A DNA stretch of 43,810 nt from an uncultured Clostridia bacterium (GTDB lineage Bacteria > Bacillota > Clostridia > Oscillospirales > Ruminococcaceae), in NCBI GenBank assembly GCA_947589035.1, contig CANPYZ010000019.1, positions 1-43,810 of the forward strand. Reading direction: 5' to 3'. The notes beneath the pieces were generated by a model. The model ran no database searches, was not told the DNA's origin, and saw nothing but the letters and a program-made list of their open reading frames with translations. The first letter of the stretch is position 1. Each line of letters begins with the position of its first letter. Positions 8,854-20,290 of the stretch are shown piece after piece. A program made the translations under genes and the position numbers.

Positions 8854-9915
8854 ATGGGCTGGGAAGAAAATATTCGTCGGGTTGTGCCTTACACACCCGG
8901 CGAACAGCCGAAAAATGAAAATGTCATTAAATTAAATACAAATGAAAATCCTTATCCGCCTGCGCCGAATGTGCAGAAAATTTTACAAAATTTTGATGTT
9001 GATCAAATGCGTTTATATCCTGACCCAGAAGCGAGTTTATTAGTGCAGGCGATAGCGGAAACTTACCATGTTCAGCCGGAACAGGTTTTCGTGGGAGTGG
9101 GTTCAGATGATGTGTTATCTATGGCATTTTTGACATTTTTTCATTCGAATAAAAAAATTCTTTTTCCGGACGTGACCTATTCATTTTATGATGTATGGGC
9201 GGAATTGTATCATATTCCCTATGAAACTATTCCTTTAACGGAAACGTTTCACATCAATCCGGAAGATTACACTATTCCGAATGGAGGAATTATTTTCCCG
9301 AATCCGAACGCCCCAACAGGCGTATTTGAAAATTTAGACACTGTAGAAAAAATTTTACAAAATAATCCTGACAGCGTTGTCATTGTTGATGAAGCGTATA
9401 TTGATTTCGGAGGAATTAGCAGTCTTTCTCTTTTGGAAAAATATGAAAATTTACTGGTTGTGCAGACGTTTTCGAAATCTCGTTCTATGGCAGGAATGCG
9501 CATAGGGTTTGCCATTGGTTCAGAAAAGTTAATCCGTTATTTGAATGATGTGAAATTTTCCGTTAATTCTTACACAATGAATCAGGTTACTTTGGCTTGT
9601 GGTGCGGAAACACTGAAAGATAAAGCCTATTTTGAAACTTGCACAAATAAAATTATTCGCACACGGGAACAAGCGAAACAGAATTTACGTTCTTTAGGGT
9701 TTGTTTTTCCGGATTCCATGAGTAATTTCATTTTTGCGAAACATCCGGAACATGATGCCGGAATGATTTTCCAGAAACTGAAAGAGAAAAATATTTTCGT
9801 TCGTTACTGGAACAAGCCGAGAATTAACCAATATTTGCGTATTACAATCGGCACGCCGGAAAATATGCAGGCATTATTCACAGCATTAGAAAAAATTCTT
9901 CAGGAAAAGGAGTGA
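8854..9915 (+). CDS. hisC: Histidinol-phosphate aminotransferase
   Basis: HisC is a PLP-dependent fold-type I aminotransferase that converts imidazole-acetol phosphate to histidinol phosphate using glutamate. It has 353 aa. It shows the substrate-loop LNTNENPYPP, the PNPNAPTG motif, the VIVDEAYIDF aspartate that contacts the PLP ring nitrogen, and the SKSRSMAGMRIG block containing the PLP Schiff-base lysine. The ATG directly follows the hisD TGA, with a GGGGAGG site at 8839-8845 inside hisD, so translation is probably coupled. Confidence 0.96.
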   Translation: MGWEENIRRVVPYTPGEQPKNENVIKLNTNENPYPPAPNVQKILQNFDVDQMRLYPDPEASLLVQAIAETYHVQPEQVFVGVGSDDVLSMAFLTFFHSNKKILFPDVTYSFYDVWAELYHIPYETIPLTETFHINPEDYTIPNGGIIFPNPNAPTGVFENLDTVEKILQNNPDSVVIVDEAYIDFGGISSLSLLEKYENLLVVQTFSKSRSMAGMRIGFAIGSEKLIRYLNDVKFSVNSYTMNQVTLACGAETLKDKAYFETCTNKIIRTREQAKQNLRSLGFVFPDSMSNFIFAKHPEHDAGMIFQKLKEKNIFVRYWNKPRINQYLRITIGTPENMQALFTALEKILQEKE

Positions 9916-9922
9916 AAACTTT

Positions 9923-10486
9923 TTGGGAATGTTTTCAGGCACGGTGTTTATCTGGAATGAAAAACACCAGTCAAAAGAAGATTTGCTGACGGAATTTCAG
10001 CAATATATGGAAAAATCAGATTATTTTCCGGCAGATGCGGAACACGCTGAAAAAAATTTCTGTTTTGCGTTTCCGCAGGGTTCATGGTTTGCGTTAGTCA
10101 GCAATCCGGAAGAACTCAGAGGGAAAGGAAATTTCTGTGCGGAAGCGTTTCAGAAATATGCCGTTTCGGCGGAATTAGTGGACAGTGATTTTGTGGAATT
10201 ATTGCTGTTTCAGCCGGACGGGACATGCATTGACCGGAAATATATCGGCACGCCCTACTGGGAAGAAGAAGAAAAATCAACGAATATTCAGCAATGGGAA
10301 AAATTTCTTTCTTCAGGGAATAAACCGGAAGATTTAGAAAAGGCATTGCAGAGGGAAGAAATTTTCGCAGAAGATGCATTCAATGCGTTTGCAATGTGTT
10401 TAGATATGGACATTAGCCCGTTATGGCTGGAGAAAGATTCACCACAGGAAGAAATGGCGACAATTCTTTCTTTCCGGAAAAAGTGA
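9923..10486 (+). CDS. Unrecognised acidic protein in the his operon
   Basis: This 187-aa soluble protein between hisC and hisB is not recognised. It is rich in Glu/Asp and aromatics and has no signal peptide or membrane segment. A predicted beta-rich stretch with FCFAFPQGSWFALVS, then LVDSDFVELLLFQPDG and DRKYIG, is followed by an alpha-helical C-terminus (about 125-187). Overall it resembles the small acidic SMI1- or immunity-like proteins common in Clostridia, but that is only an impression. The chosen TTG start (9923) is 11 nt from the AAGGAG at 9906-9911; an ATG at 9929 is a weaker alternative. Its codon use matches its neighbours and it is tightly packed, so it is a real gene. It shows no motif that would make it the missing HisE or histidinol-phosphatase. 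Confidence 0.75.
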   Translation: MGMFSGTVFIWNEKHQSKEDLLTEFQQYMEKSDYFPADAEHAEKNFCFAFPQGSWFALVSNPEELRGKGNFCAEAFQKYAVSAELVDSDFVELLLFQPDGTCIDRKYIGTPYWEEEEKSTNIQQWEKFLSSGNKPEDLEKALQREEIFAEDAFNAFAMCLDMDISPLWLEKDSPQEEMATILSFRKK

Positions 10487-10497
10487 GGTGTAACGGA

Positions 10498-11079
10498 ATG
10501 GAAACTGCTGTTGTGAACAGAATTTCGAAAGAAACGAATATTGCCATTACGCTTTTACCGGAAGACGGAAAAACAGAAATTTCAACAGGCATTGGATTTT
10601 TTGACCACATGCTGAAAGCATTAGCAATGCATAGTCAGATTCCGATGAAAATTCAGGTTTCCGGCGATTTGGAAGTTGATGCGCACCACACTGTGGAAGA
10701 TACCGGAATTGTTTTAGGGCAGGCATTTGCGAAAGCGTTAGGCGATAAATCCGGCATTATTCGTTATGGTTCGGCGTATATTCCCATGGATGAAAGTCTT
10801 GCCTTTTGCAGTTTAGACATTTGTAACCGTCCGTTTTTAGTTTTTGATGCAGAATTTACTAATCCAATGATAGGAAATTATGATTCCTGCCTAACGGAAG
10901 AATTTATGCGTGCGTTAGCATTTCAAGCCGGCTGGACTTTACATTGCCGAGTGCTTTACGGAAAAAATGACCACCACAAAACGGAAGCCTTATTCAAAGC
11001 CGTTGCCCATGCGTTACATATTGCTGCTGCTCCGGCGGAATCCGGAAAAACTTTGTCCACGAAAGGAATGTTTGGCTGA
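10498..11079 (+). CDS. hisB: Imidazoleglycerol-phosphate dehydratase
   Basis: HisB dehydrates imidazole-glycerol phosphate to imidazole-acetol phosphate using two manganese ions. It has 193 aa and is monofunctional, lacking the HAD phosphatase domain fused in enterobacteria. The metal-binding motifs DAHHTVEDTG and NDHHKTEALFKA are both present, as is the N-terminal FFDHMLKAL block. ATG 10498 is chosen because GAGGTG (10485-10490) sits 7 nt upstream and the protein then begins as in the family; the frame stays open upstream into the previous gene. Its TGA overlaps the hisH ATG by one base. Confidence 0.97.
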   Translation: METAVVNRISKETNIAITLLPEDGKTEISTGIGFFDHMLKALAMHSQIPMKIQVSGDLEVDAHHTVEDTGIVLGQAFAKALGDKSGIIRYGSAYIPMDESLAFCSLDICNRPFLVFDAEFTNPMIGNYDSCLTEEFMRALAFQAGWTLHCRVLYGKNDHHKTEALFKAVAHALHIAAAPAESGKTLSTKGMFG

Positions 11080-11684
11080 TGATTGCAATTATTGATTATG
11101 GAGCAGGAAATATTTTCAGTGTCCGGAATGCATTAAATTATTTAGGAATTGAAAATCAGCTGACAGAAGACATTTCTGTTATTGAAAAAGCAGATAAATT
11201 AATTTTGCCTGGCGTGGGAGCTTTTCCGAGTGCTATGCGCATGTTGGGGAAGAAAAATTTAATTCCGGTAATTCAGGAACAAGCGAAGAAAAAGCCTTTA
11301 TTAGGGATTTGTTTAGGAATGCAGATGCTGATGACAAAAAGCTATGAATTTGAACCGTGTGACGGCTTGAATTTCATTTCAGGAACGGTTGAAAAAATTC
11401 CGGCAGAGAATTTAATTATTCCGCACATGGGCTGGAATAAATTAGAAATTCAGCATGAATGCGCTTTATTAGCAAATTTACCGGAAGAAGCTTATGTTTA
11501 TTTTGTGCATTCGTACATGGCGAACTGCACAGAAGAAAAAAATCTTTCCGCATGGGTGGAATATGGCGGAAAAGTGCCTGCATTCGTTACAGATGGAAAA
11601 TATGTATTCGGCGCACAGTTTCATCCGGAAAAAAGCGGAAGTGTTGGTTTACAGATTCTGCGCAATTTTGCGGAATTAAATTAA
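11079..11684 (+). CDS. hisH: Imidazole glycerol phosphate synthase, glutaminase subunit HisH
   Basis: HisH is a class I glutamine amidotransferase that hydrolyses glutamine and channels ammonia to HisF. It has 201 aa. The nucleophile elbow GICLGMQ places the catalytic Cys at residue 78, and QFHPEKSG gives His182 and Glu184 of the triad. The N-terminal IDYGAGNIFSV is typical. It is coupled to hisB by a TGATG overlap. Unlike the rest of the operon, it is followed by a 194-nt gap filled with hairpin repeats before hisA. Confidence 0.97.
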   Translation: MIAIIDYGAGNIFSVRNALNYLGIENQLTEDISVIEKADKLILPGVGAFPSAMRMLGKKNLIPVIQEQAKKKPLLGICLGMQMLMTKSYEFEPCDGLNFISGTVEKIPAENLIIPHMGWNKLEIQHECALLANLPEEAYVYFVHSYMANCTEEKNLSAWVEYGGKVPAFVTDGKYVFGAQFHPEKSGSVGLQILRNFAELN

Positions 11685-11691
11685 CTTCATG

Positions 11692-11855
11692 TTCCCCCTG
11701 AAAGGGGGAAAGACACAACGTGTCAAGGGGGTTACCCCTGAAAGGGGGAAAGACACAACGTGTCAAGGGGGTTACCCCTGAAAGAGGAAAGACACAAAGT
11801 GTCAGGGGGTTACCCCTCTGTCAGCTACGCTGACATCTCCCCTTACAGGGGAGAC
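11692..11855 (+). repeat. Hairpin repeat cluster A: three inverted-orientation units in tandem plus one forward unit
   Basis: The hisH-hisA gap holds a four-unit array of an intergenic palindromic repeat. Three units of about 40 bp repeat in tandem (about 11692-11732, 11733-11772, 11773-11811), and a fourth in the opposite orientation ends at 11855. Each unit carries two hairpins: a GTC..GAC-type stem with a 3-nt loop (GACAC/GTGTC in units 1-3, GTCAGC/GCTGAC in unit 4) and a C-run/G-run stem with a 5-nt loop (CCCCC/GGGGG or CTCCCC/GGGGAG). Unit 3 has decayed in the second stem. The same family occurs at 18187-18310. There is no T-tract, so these are not ordinary terminators. Confidence 0.85.
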
Positions 11856-11878
11856 TACAGAAGAAAGGAGTGATTGAC

Positions 11879-12595
11879 ATGATAATTTTACCGGCGATTG
11901 ATATTAAAGACGGAAATTGTGTTCGGTTAGTACAGGGAGATTACGGAACGGCGCACAAAGTAGCGGAAGATTACCGGAAAACGGCGCAAAGTTTCATCAA
12001 TGCCGGAGCGGAATGGATTCATATGGTTGACTTAGACGGCGCAAAGAATGCTGAACCGGTGAATACGGAAATTTTTCTTGACGTGGCGAAAAATACTTCT
12101 TTAAAAGTGGAAGTCGGCGGCGGTATTCGAAATATGGAAACTGTAGAAATGTATCTTTCCGGCGGGATTTCACGGGTAATTTTAGGTTCTGTAGCGTTGA
12201 AAAATCCTGAACTGGTGCAGCAGGCGGTTAAAGAATATCATGAACGCATTGCCGTTGGCATTGATGCCAAAAATGGTTATGTTGCAGTGGAAGGCTGGCT
12301 TGATTCGTCAACTGTAGATTATTTAACACTTGCGAAAGAAATGCAGAAAATCGGCGTGAAAACAATCATTTTCACGGATATTTCACGGGACGGAACGCTT
12401 TCCGGAGTGAATCGGGAACAATTAAATGCTTTACATCAGGCGGTAGACGTGAATATTATTGCCAGCGGCGGAGTGCATACCATGCAGGACATTCAAATTT
12501 GTAAAGAAATGGGCTTGTATGGCACAATTTGCGGAAAATCGCTTTATCAGGGGACTTTGGATTTACAGGAAGCCATTGCCTACACAAAAAACTAA
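11879..12595 (+). CDS. hisA: ProFAR isomerase, HisA
   Basis: HisA is a TIM-barrel isomerase that opens the ribose ring of ProFAR to PRFAR, the substrate of HisF. It has 238 aa. Catalytic aspartates lie in LPAIDIKDG (Asp8) and in FTDISRDGTLSG in the middle of the protein, and phosphate-binding GGGIR and ASGGV loops are visible. ATG 11879 is 8 nt from AAAGGAG (11864-11870) and gives the canonical N-terminus; an in-frame GTG at 11870 overlaps the ribosome site and is unlikely. It is the first gene after the repeat array. Confidence 0.96.
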   Translation: MIILPAIDIKDGNCVRLVQGDYGTAHKVAEDYRKTAQSFINAGAEWIHMVDLDGAKNAEPVNTEIFLDVAKNTSLKVEVGGGIRNMETVEMYLSGGISRVILGSVALKNPELVQQAVKEYHERIAVGIDAKNGYVAVEGWLDSSTVDYLTLAKEMQKIGVKTIIFTDISRDGTLSGVNREQLNALHQAVDVNIIASGGVHTMQDIQICKEMGLYGTICGKSLYQGTLDLQEAIAYTKN

Positions 12596-12615
12596 TGCAG
12601 AAAGGGGAGTGAATT

Positions 12616-13374
12616 ATGCTTGCGAAAAGAATTATTCCCTGTTTAGATGTTCGGGACGGAAAAGTCGTCAAAGGTGTAAATTTTGAAGGCATTCGGGAAG
12701 TTGGCGACCCTGTAGAATGTGCGGAAGAATATAACCGTCAGGGCGCAGATGAAATTGTCTTTTATGATATTACGGCTTCTTATGAAAAAAGAGGGGTAAT
12801 GCTTGACGTGGTGCGGGAAACGGCGAAAAAAGTTTTCGTGCCGCTGACCGTTGGCGGCGGAATTAAAACAGTAGATGATATACGGGAAACGCTCCGAGCA
12901 GGGGCGGATAAAGTTTCCGTTAATTCTCAGGCGGTGCAGAATCCTGAACTAATTCGTCAAGGAGCGGACATTTTCGGCAGTCAATGCATTTGTGTTGGCA
13001 TTGATGCGAAAAAAACTTCTTCCGGCGACTGGACAGTATTCATTAACGGCGGAAGAGTGGACATGCAAATCAATTTGCTTGACTGGGTGAAAGAAGTGGA
13101 ACAACTCGGCGCAGGGGAAATTTGTTTAAATTCGATTGACACGGACGGCGTGAAACAAGGTTTTGACTTACCAATGCTGAAAGCCGTAGTGAATGCGGTA
13201 AATATTCCGGTAATTGCCAGCGGAGGAGCAGGAAAATTATCTGATTTTGCGGAAGTATTCACGGAAACGAATTGTTCCGCAGCGTTGGCAGCGTCTTTGT
13301 TTCATTTCAAAGAATTAACCGTTCAGGAAGTTAAAACCGATTGCCGGAAGAAAAAAATTATTGTCAGAACATGA
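12616..13374 (+). CDS. hisF: Imidazole glycerol phosphate synthase, cyclase subunit HisF
   Basis: HisF is a TIM-barrel cyclase that uses ammonia from HisH to convert PRFAR to IGP and AICAR. The AICAR by-product re-enters purine synthesis, whose last enzymes are also encoded in this window. The protein has 252 aa. It shows [18 protein letters not shown] (catalytic Asp11), [12 protein letters not shown] with the second catalytic Asp, and the phosphate loops GGGI and ASGGAG. AAAGGGGAG at 12601-12609 supports the ATG. Confidence 0.97.
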   Translation: MLAKRIIPCLDVRDGKVVKGVNFEGIREVGDPVECAEEYNRQGADEIVFYDITASYEKRGVMLDVVRETAKKVFVPLTVGGGIKTVDDIRETLRAGADKVSVNSQAVQNPELIRQGADIFGSQCICVGIDAKKTSSGDWTVFINGGRVDMQINLLDWVKEVEQLGAGEICLNSIDTDGVKQGFDLPMLKAVVNAVNIPVIASGGAGKLSDFAEVFTETNCSAALAASLFHFKELTVQEVKTDCRKKKIIVRT

Positions 13375-13432
13375 TTAAGTTTAAAATTTCAAATATTTTA
13401 AATATAAATTTTAAATATAAGGGGAAATGAAG

Positions 13433-13792
13433 ATGGATTTTACCAGTGAGAAATTTTTAAGAAAGATTGAACCATTCAAATGGGCTTCAGGTGAAGAACA
13501 GTATACGTTTTATTTAAATGTGGCAAACGGCTATCTTGCGGAAATTTTTGCGAAACGTGCGGAAGATGGTTTTCTCGGCAACGGGTACGACTGGGAAGCC
13601 TTAGCGGAAATTTTTTTAGCAGAAATTTATGAAGGCGAAGATGATAGCTTTGAATTTGATTCAGAAGCGGACACGTTTGTCATTTATTCAGAAGATGGAA
13701 AATCTTTGTCAGATTTTGCATTAGCGTTTAAAGATGCCTGTGAAGACAAAGAATTGATTGCGGATTTATTCAGTCGTGCGGAATTGCGGTGA
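13433..13792 (+). CDS. Imm51-like small acidic protein (orphan immunity-protein family)
   Basis: This 119-aa, strongly acidic cytoplasmic protein lies between hisF and hisI. The middle ([19 protein letters not shown]), the [14 protein letters not shown] segment and the C-terminal [11 protein letters not shown] match what I remember of the Imm51 immunity family from polymorphic toxin systems. That match is from memory. No toxin gene is nearby, so here it is an orphan or has a different job. ATG 13433 is preferred over ATG 13427 because the AAGGGG site ends at 13424, too close to the first. The short upstream gap is almost pure A/T with small palindromes. hisI starts 4 nt after its stop, so the two are co-transcribed. 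Confidence 0.72.
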   Translation: MDFTSEKFLRKIEPFKWASGEEQYTFYLNVANGYLAEIFAKRAEDGFLGNGYDWEALAEIFLAEIYEGEDDSFEFDSEADTFVIYSEDGKSLSDFALAFKDACEDKELIADLFSRAELR

Positions 13793-13796
13793 GTTT

Positions 13797-14144
13797 ATGC
13801 AGAAAGAAATACAGGAATTAGATAAATATTTTCTGAAAAGTGAACTCATTCCGGCAATTGCAGTAGATGTTCACACGAAACAAGTGTTAATGCTTGCCTA
13901 TATGAATCGGGAAAGTTTGCAGAAAACATTTGAAACAGGTTATACATGGTATTGGAGCAGGTCAAGAAAAGAACTTTGGAACAAAGGTGCAACAAGCGGA
14001 CATTTACAGAAAGTAGTGTCAATTTTTGCGGATTGTGATGAAGATACGCTGTTAGTTTACGTGGAACAAACCGGAAATGCCTGCCATACCGGAGCATATA
14101 GTTGTTTTTTCCGGCAGATTTATGGAGAAGAAGAAACAAAATAA
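13797..14144 (+). CDS. hisI: Phosphoribosyl-AMP cyclohydrolase, HisI
   Basis: HisI opens the adenine ring of PR-AMP, the third histidine step. At 115 aa it is the PRA-CH domain alone; there is no fused HisE (PR-ATP pyrophosphatase) domain and no separate hisE in the window. Typical features are [19 protein letters not shown], the metal-binding DCDEDT and the zinc-site [10 protein letters not shown]. The ATG at 13797 follows the previous stop by 4 nt with only a weak ribosome site, so coupled re-initiation is likely. It is the last recognisable his gene. Confidence 0.95.
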   Translation: MQKEIQELDKYFLKSELIPAIAVDVHTKQVLMLAYMNRESLQKTFETGYTWYWSRSRKELWNKGATSGHLQKVVSIFADCDEDTLLVYVEQTGNACHTGAYSCFFRQIYGEEETK

Positions 14145-14213
14145 ATTTCAGTCACAAAACTGAAACGTCCTGAATAAACTGTAGTATTCCAATAAAACAA
14201 GGAGGTTTCAGTC

Positions 14214-14999
14214 ATGAATGAATGGAATATTTCTTCTGTACCGGAAGACTGTCATTCTGTTCCGATAAAGGTCAATCGGGTATTTGACAGTTGCAGTGAC
14301 AGGGATTGCATTGCTGATGTTCCGGTAATTTTAGACTCTGGCGAATTGCCTTGCAATGTGCAGCTTGTCAAAACGAAATGCGTTCGTGTGGCAGATGTTT
14401 GCATGAATGTTGAACCAGTACCGTTCAATCGGGGATTTTATAATATTGACTTAACGTTTACGTTTCGGGTGGAATTGCTTGCGTACACTTGCGCCTGTGA
14501 ACAGCCAATGCTTTTAGAGGGGACAATTTATGCAAGCAAAAGCAGCATTCTTTACGGCAGCGAATCCAATACACAAACATTTTCGAGTGACGGCACGCAA
14601 ACAGGGAAAACAAATGCTTGCTGTGAGGTAGCGAATTTACCGACGGCAAATGTGCAGATTGTTCCGCCTTTGGCACTGGAAACGAGAATTGGCACAGTTT
14701 GCCGGCAGTGTGATTCTTGTCAGAAATCGGAAAATTCCCCGTCTGCTATGCGGACAGTTGTCATGACGTTAGGATTATTTTCTGTAATAGAATTAACCAG
14801 ACCTGTGACAATTATGGTTCCGGCTTCTGCCTACACAATTCCCACGAAAGAATGCAACCTTAATCCGGAAGCACCTTGTGCAGTATTTGACAAAATGCGT
14901 TTTCCGGCGGAAGAATTTTCTCCGGCAACGTTGAATGAAGAATTACCAGAAAATTCTTCTTGCTGCGAATCATGTTGCAGGGAAAATGCGAAAAATTGA
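14214..14999 (+). CDS. Cys-rich protein of unknown function (FDSCSDRDC family)
   Basis: This 261-aa protein has about 19 cysteines (7%), no signal peptide and no membrane helix. An N-terminal VFDSCSDRDCI motif, a clustered VCRQCDSC and a terminal SCCESCC tail suggest metal binding or disulfide crosslinking. The middle is beta-rich (FNRGFYNIDLTFTFRVEL). I remember similar FDSCSDRDC proteins as conserved hypotheticals in Clostridia, with an extracellular or spore-coat role sometimes suspected; that is not shown here. It has a strong AAGGAGG (14199-14205) and lies 69 nt after hisI, across a TTTCAG/CTGAAA inverted repeat. The operon terminator follows, so it may be co-transcribed with the his genes or have its own weak promoter. 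Confidence 0.75.
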   Translation: MNEWNISSVPEDCHSVPIKVNRVFDSCSDRDCIADVPVILDSGELPCNVQLVKTKCVRVADVCMNVEPVPFNRGFYNIDLTFTFRVELLAYTCACEQPMLLEGTIYASKSSILYGSESNTQTFSSDGTQTGKTNACCEVANLPTANVQIVPPLALETRIGTVCRQCDSCQKSENSPSAMRTVVMTLGLFSVIELTRPVTIMVPASAYTIPTKECNLNPEAPCAVFDKMRFPAEEFSPATLNEELPENSSCCESCCRENAKN

Positions 15000-15016
15000 C
15001 AAATTTGTTTAATTTC

Positions 15017-15047
15017 ATCAGGGCGGCGCAGGCTGTCCTGATTTTTT
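15017..15047 (+). terminator. Rho-independent terminator of the his operon
   Basis: ATCAGG (15017-15022) pairs with CCTGAT (15037-15042) around a GC-rich loop, followed by a T6 tract. It lies 18 nt after the Cys-rich gene and just before the ligA promoter. Confidence 0.8.
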
Positions 15048-15049
15048 GC

Positions 15050-15078
15050 TTGACTTTTACAGGAATTTGTGCTATACT
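15050..15078 (+). promoter_or_regulatory. SigA-type promoter of ligA
   Basis: TTGACT (15050-15055), a 17-nt spacer and TATACT (15073-15078) follow directly on the his terminator and precede ligA by 57 nt. Confidence 0.82.
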
Positions 15079-15117
15079 AAAAACAGGAAATTTTTTCCGA
15101 AAAGATAAATTTTATGA

Positions 15118-18077
<2,960 letters not shown>

Positions 18078-18136
18078 GAGCATTTCCTTTCTTTTCTTTT
18101 TTTAAAAATTTCAAAAATTTCAAATGCTTTACTACT

Positions 18137-18165
18137 ATTATAGCATATTCTGAATACAGAAACAA
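18137..18165 (-). promoter_or_regulatory. Probable promoter of the pseudouridine synthase
   Basis: On the minus strand, TTGTTT, a 17-nt spacer and a perfect TATAAT (complement at 18137-18142) lie about 60 nt before the start codon. The -35 box is poor. Confidence 0.55.
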
Positions 18166-18186
18166 GCCCTTTGTCACTCCTTTGCC

Positions 18187-18310
18187 ACCCCTCTGTCACC
18201 TACGGTGACATCTCCCCTTACAGGGGAGACACGCACAGGTTATACTGGGTCAGATTTGGGGAGACATGCCTCCCCTGAAAGGGGAGGTGGCACGAAGTGC
18301 CGGAGGGGTT
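18187..18310 (+). repeat. Hairpin repeat cluster B: two units in inverted orientation around a short core
   Basis: One forward unit (18187-18230) with stems GTCACC/GGTGAC and CTCCCC/GGGGAG is followed by a core of about 37 nt and a reverse unit (18268-18310) with stems CTCCCC/GGGGAG and GGCAC/GTGCC. It belongs to the same family as the array at 11692-11855. The two facing units make a MITE-like long inverted repeat. The reverse unit ends about 18 nt before the uvrB start, so the hairpins would lie in the uvrB leader if transcription starts upstream. Confidence 0.85.
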
Positions 18311-18328
18311 GGTTCGGAGGTGAAACGA

Positions 18329-20290
18329 ATGTCATTTATTTTACATGCACCGTATCAGCCTTCCGGAGACCAGCCGGAAGCAATCGAAAAATTAACAGAA
18401 GGTTTTCAACATGGGAAAAATATTCAAACTTTGTTAGGTGTGACTGGTTCAGGGAAAACTTACACAATGGCGAATGTCATTGCTAATCTGAATAAGCCGG
18501 TTTTAGTTTTAGCACATAATAAAATTTTAGCGGCGCAGCTTTGTTCGGAACTGAAAACATTTTTTCCGGAAAACGCTGTGGAATATTTTGTCAGTTATTA
18601 TGATTATTATCAACCGGAAGCCTATGTGCCGAGTACGGACAGTTATATTGAAAAAGATTCTTCAATCAATGAAGAAATTGATAAATTAAGGCATTCCGCC
18701 ACACAGGCACTTGCTGAACGAAAAGATGTAATTATTGTGTCAAGTGTTTCCTGCATTTATTCTTTAGGAAGTCCGGAAGAATACCGCAATATGACAGTTT
18801 CCATTCGTGCCGGAACAGAAAAAAGCCTTACTGCACTAATTCAGGAACTTGTGCAGATTCATTATGAACGGAATGACATAGGATTTCAAAGAAATAAATT
18901 CCGTGTGCGTGGTGACGTGTTAGAAATTTTTCCGGCATCGTCTAACGATACAGCAATTCGAGTAGAATTTTTCGGAGATGAAATTGACCGCATCAGTGAA
19001 ATTGATGTTTTAACTGGAAAAGTAAAAGCAAGGCTGAAACATGCATTAATTTTTCCGGCGTTGCATTATGTTTACAGTCCTGAAAAAAAGGAAAAAGCCA
19101 TTGCTGAAATTCAGGAAGAATTAAAACTCCGAGTGAAAGAATTAACCGAACAGCATAAATTAATTGAAGCACAAAGAATTTCCGAACGAATGAATTATGA
19201 TATAGAAATGTTAAGAGAAGTAGGCTTTTGTTCAGGCGTTGAAAATTATTCCCGTATCCTTGCTGGAAGACCTGCCGGAAGTGTGCCGTATACATTGCTT
19301 GACCATTTTCCGGAAGATTTTTTCATGATTATTGACGAAAGTCATGTCACAATTCCGCAAGTTCGGGCAATGAGTGCCGGAGACAGGGCAAGGAAACAAA
19401 CTCTTGTGGAATATGGTTTCCGTTTGCCGAGTGCAATGGATAACAGACCGTTAGTTTTTTCGGAATTTGAACAGCATATGCATCAGGTTTTATTCGTGAG
19501 TGCAACGCCGTCAGAATATGAACGGGAACATTCTGCACAAATTATTGAACAGGTGATTCGTCCGACAGGATTAGTTGACCCGGAAATCAGCGTTCGCCCG
19601 ATTGAAGGACAAATGGAAGATTTACTTTCAGAAATTCACCTCCGGACGGAAAAGCAAGAACGGGTATTAGTCACGACTTTAACTAAGGCAATGGCGGAAA
19701 ATTTAACAGAATATCTTGACCATATGGGCGTTCGGGTGCGGTATCTTCACCATGATGTGGACACAATTCAAAGAATGGAAATTATCCGTGATTTGCGGAC
19801 AGGGGAATTTGATGTACTTGTCGGAATCAATTTACTTCGTGAAGGCTTAGACATTCCGGAAGTTTCATTAGTGGCAATTTTAGACGCTGACAAAGAAGGC
19901 TTTTTAAGAAGTGAAACATCTTTAATTCAGACAATTGGAAGAGCTGCACGAAACGCACAGGGGAAAGTTATCATGTATGCGGACAATGTCACTAATTCAA
20001 TGGAAAAAGCCATTCGGGAAACGAACCGCCGACGGGATTTGCAGACGGCTTATAATGAAAAGCACGGCATTATTCCGAAAACGATTCAAAAAGAAATTCA
20101 TGATGTAATTGAAATTTCGAGTAAAGAAACAGTTTCCGAATATATGCAGAAAAAATTAACCAATCAGGAACGAAAAATTTTAATTGAGCAATTGACGGCA
20201 CAAATGAAAGAAGCGGCGAAATTATTAGAATTTGAACATGCGGCATATTTAAGAGATGAAATTGCCAAACTGAAAGGAGAAACGAAATGA
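18329..20290 (+). CDS. uvrB: Excinuclease ABC subunit B, UvrB
   Basis: UvrB is the damage-verifying helicase-like subunit of nucleotide excision repair; it receives lesions from UvrA and recruits UvrC. The 653-aa protein has Walker A GVTGSGKT (37-44), the beta-hairpin region [10 protein letters not shown], a helicase C-terminal domain ([28 protein letters not shown]) and a C-terminal UVR domain for UvrC contact. ATG 18329 is set by GGAGGTG about 7 nt upstream; the frame is open further upstream only through the palindromic repeat. No convincing promoter and no SOS box was found upstream. It overlaps the next gene by ATGA. Confidence 0.98.
   Translation: MSFILHAPYQPSGDQPEAIEKLTEGFQHGKNIQTLLGVTGSGKTYTMANVIANLNKPVLVLAHNKILAAQLCSELKTFFPENAVEYFVSYYDYYQPEAYVPSTDSYIEKDSSINEEIDKLRHSATQALAERKDVIIVSSVSCIYSLGSPEEYRNMTVSIRAGTEKSLTALIQELVQIHYERNDIGFQRNKFRVRGDVLEIFPASSNDTAIRVEFFGDEIDRISEIDVLTGKVKARLKHALIFPALHYVYSPEKKEKAIAEIQEELKLRVKELTEQHKLIEAQRISERMNYDIEMLREVGFCSGVENYSRILAGRPAGSVPYTLLDHFPEDFFMIIDESHVTIPQVRAMSAGDRARKQTLVEYGFRLPSAMDNRPLVFSEFEQHMHQVLFVSATPSEYEREHSAQIIEQVIRPTGLVDPEISVRPIEGQMEDLLSEIHLRTEKQERVLVTTLTKAMAENLTEYLDHMGVRVRYLHHDVDTIQRMEIIRDLRTGEFDVLVGINLLREGLDIPEVSLVAILDADKEGFLRSETSLIQTIGRAARNAQGKVIMYADNVTNSMEKAIRETNRRRDLQTAYNEKHGIIPKTIQKEIHDVIEISSKETVSEYMQKKLTNQERKILIEQLTAQMKEAAKLLEFEHAAYLRDEIAKLKGETK

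Noticed and set aside
11692-11811. Tandem 40-bp repeats resembling a short CRISPR array
   Set aside because: The units are contiguous with no unique spacers, carry internal hairpins, and the family recurs in inverted pairs at 18187. No cas genes are present.
18266-18328. Longer uvrB N-terminus reading through the repeat
   Set aside because: The extra 21 residues are encoded by the palindromic repeat and have no ribosome site; ATG 18329 has GGAGGTG and the family N-terminus.
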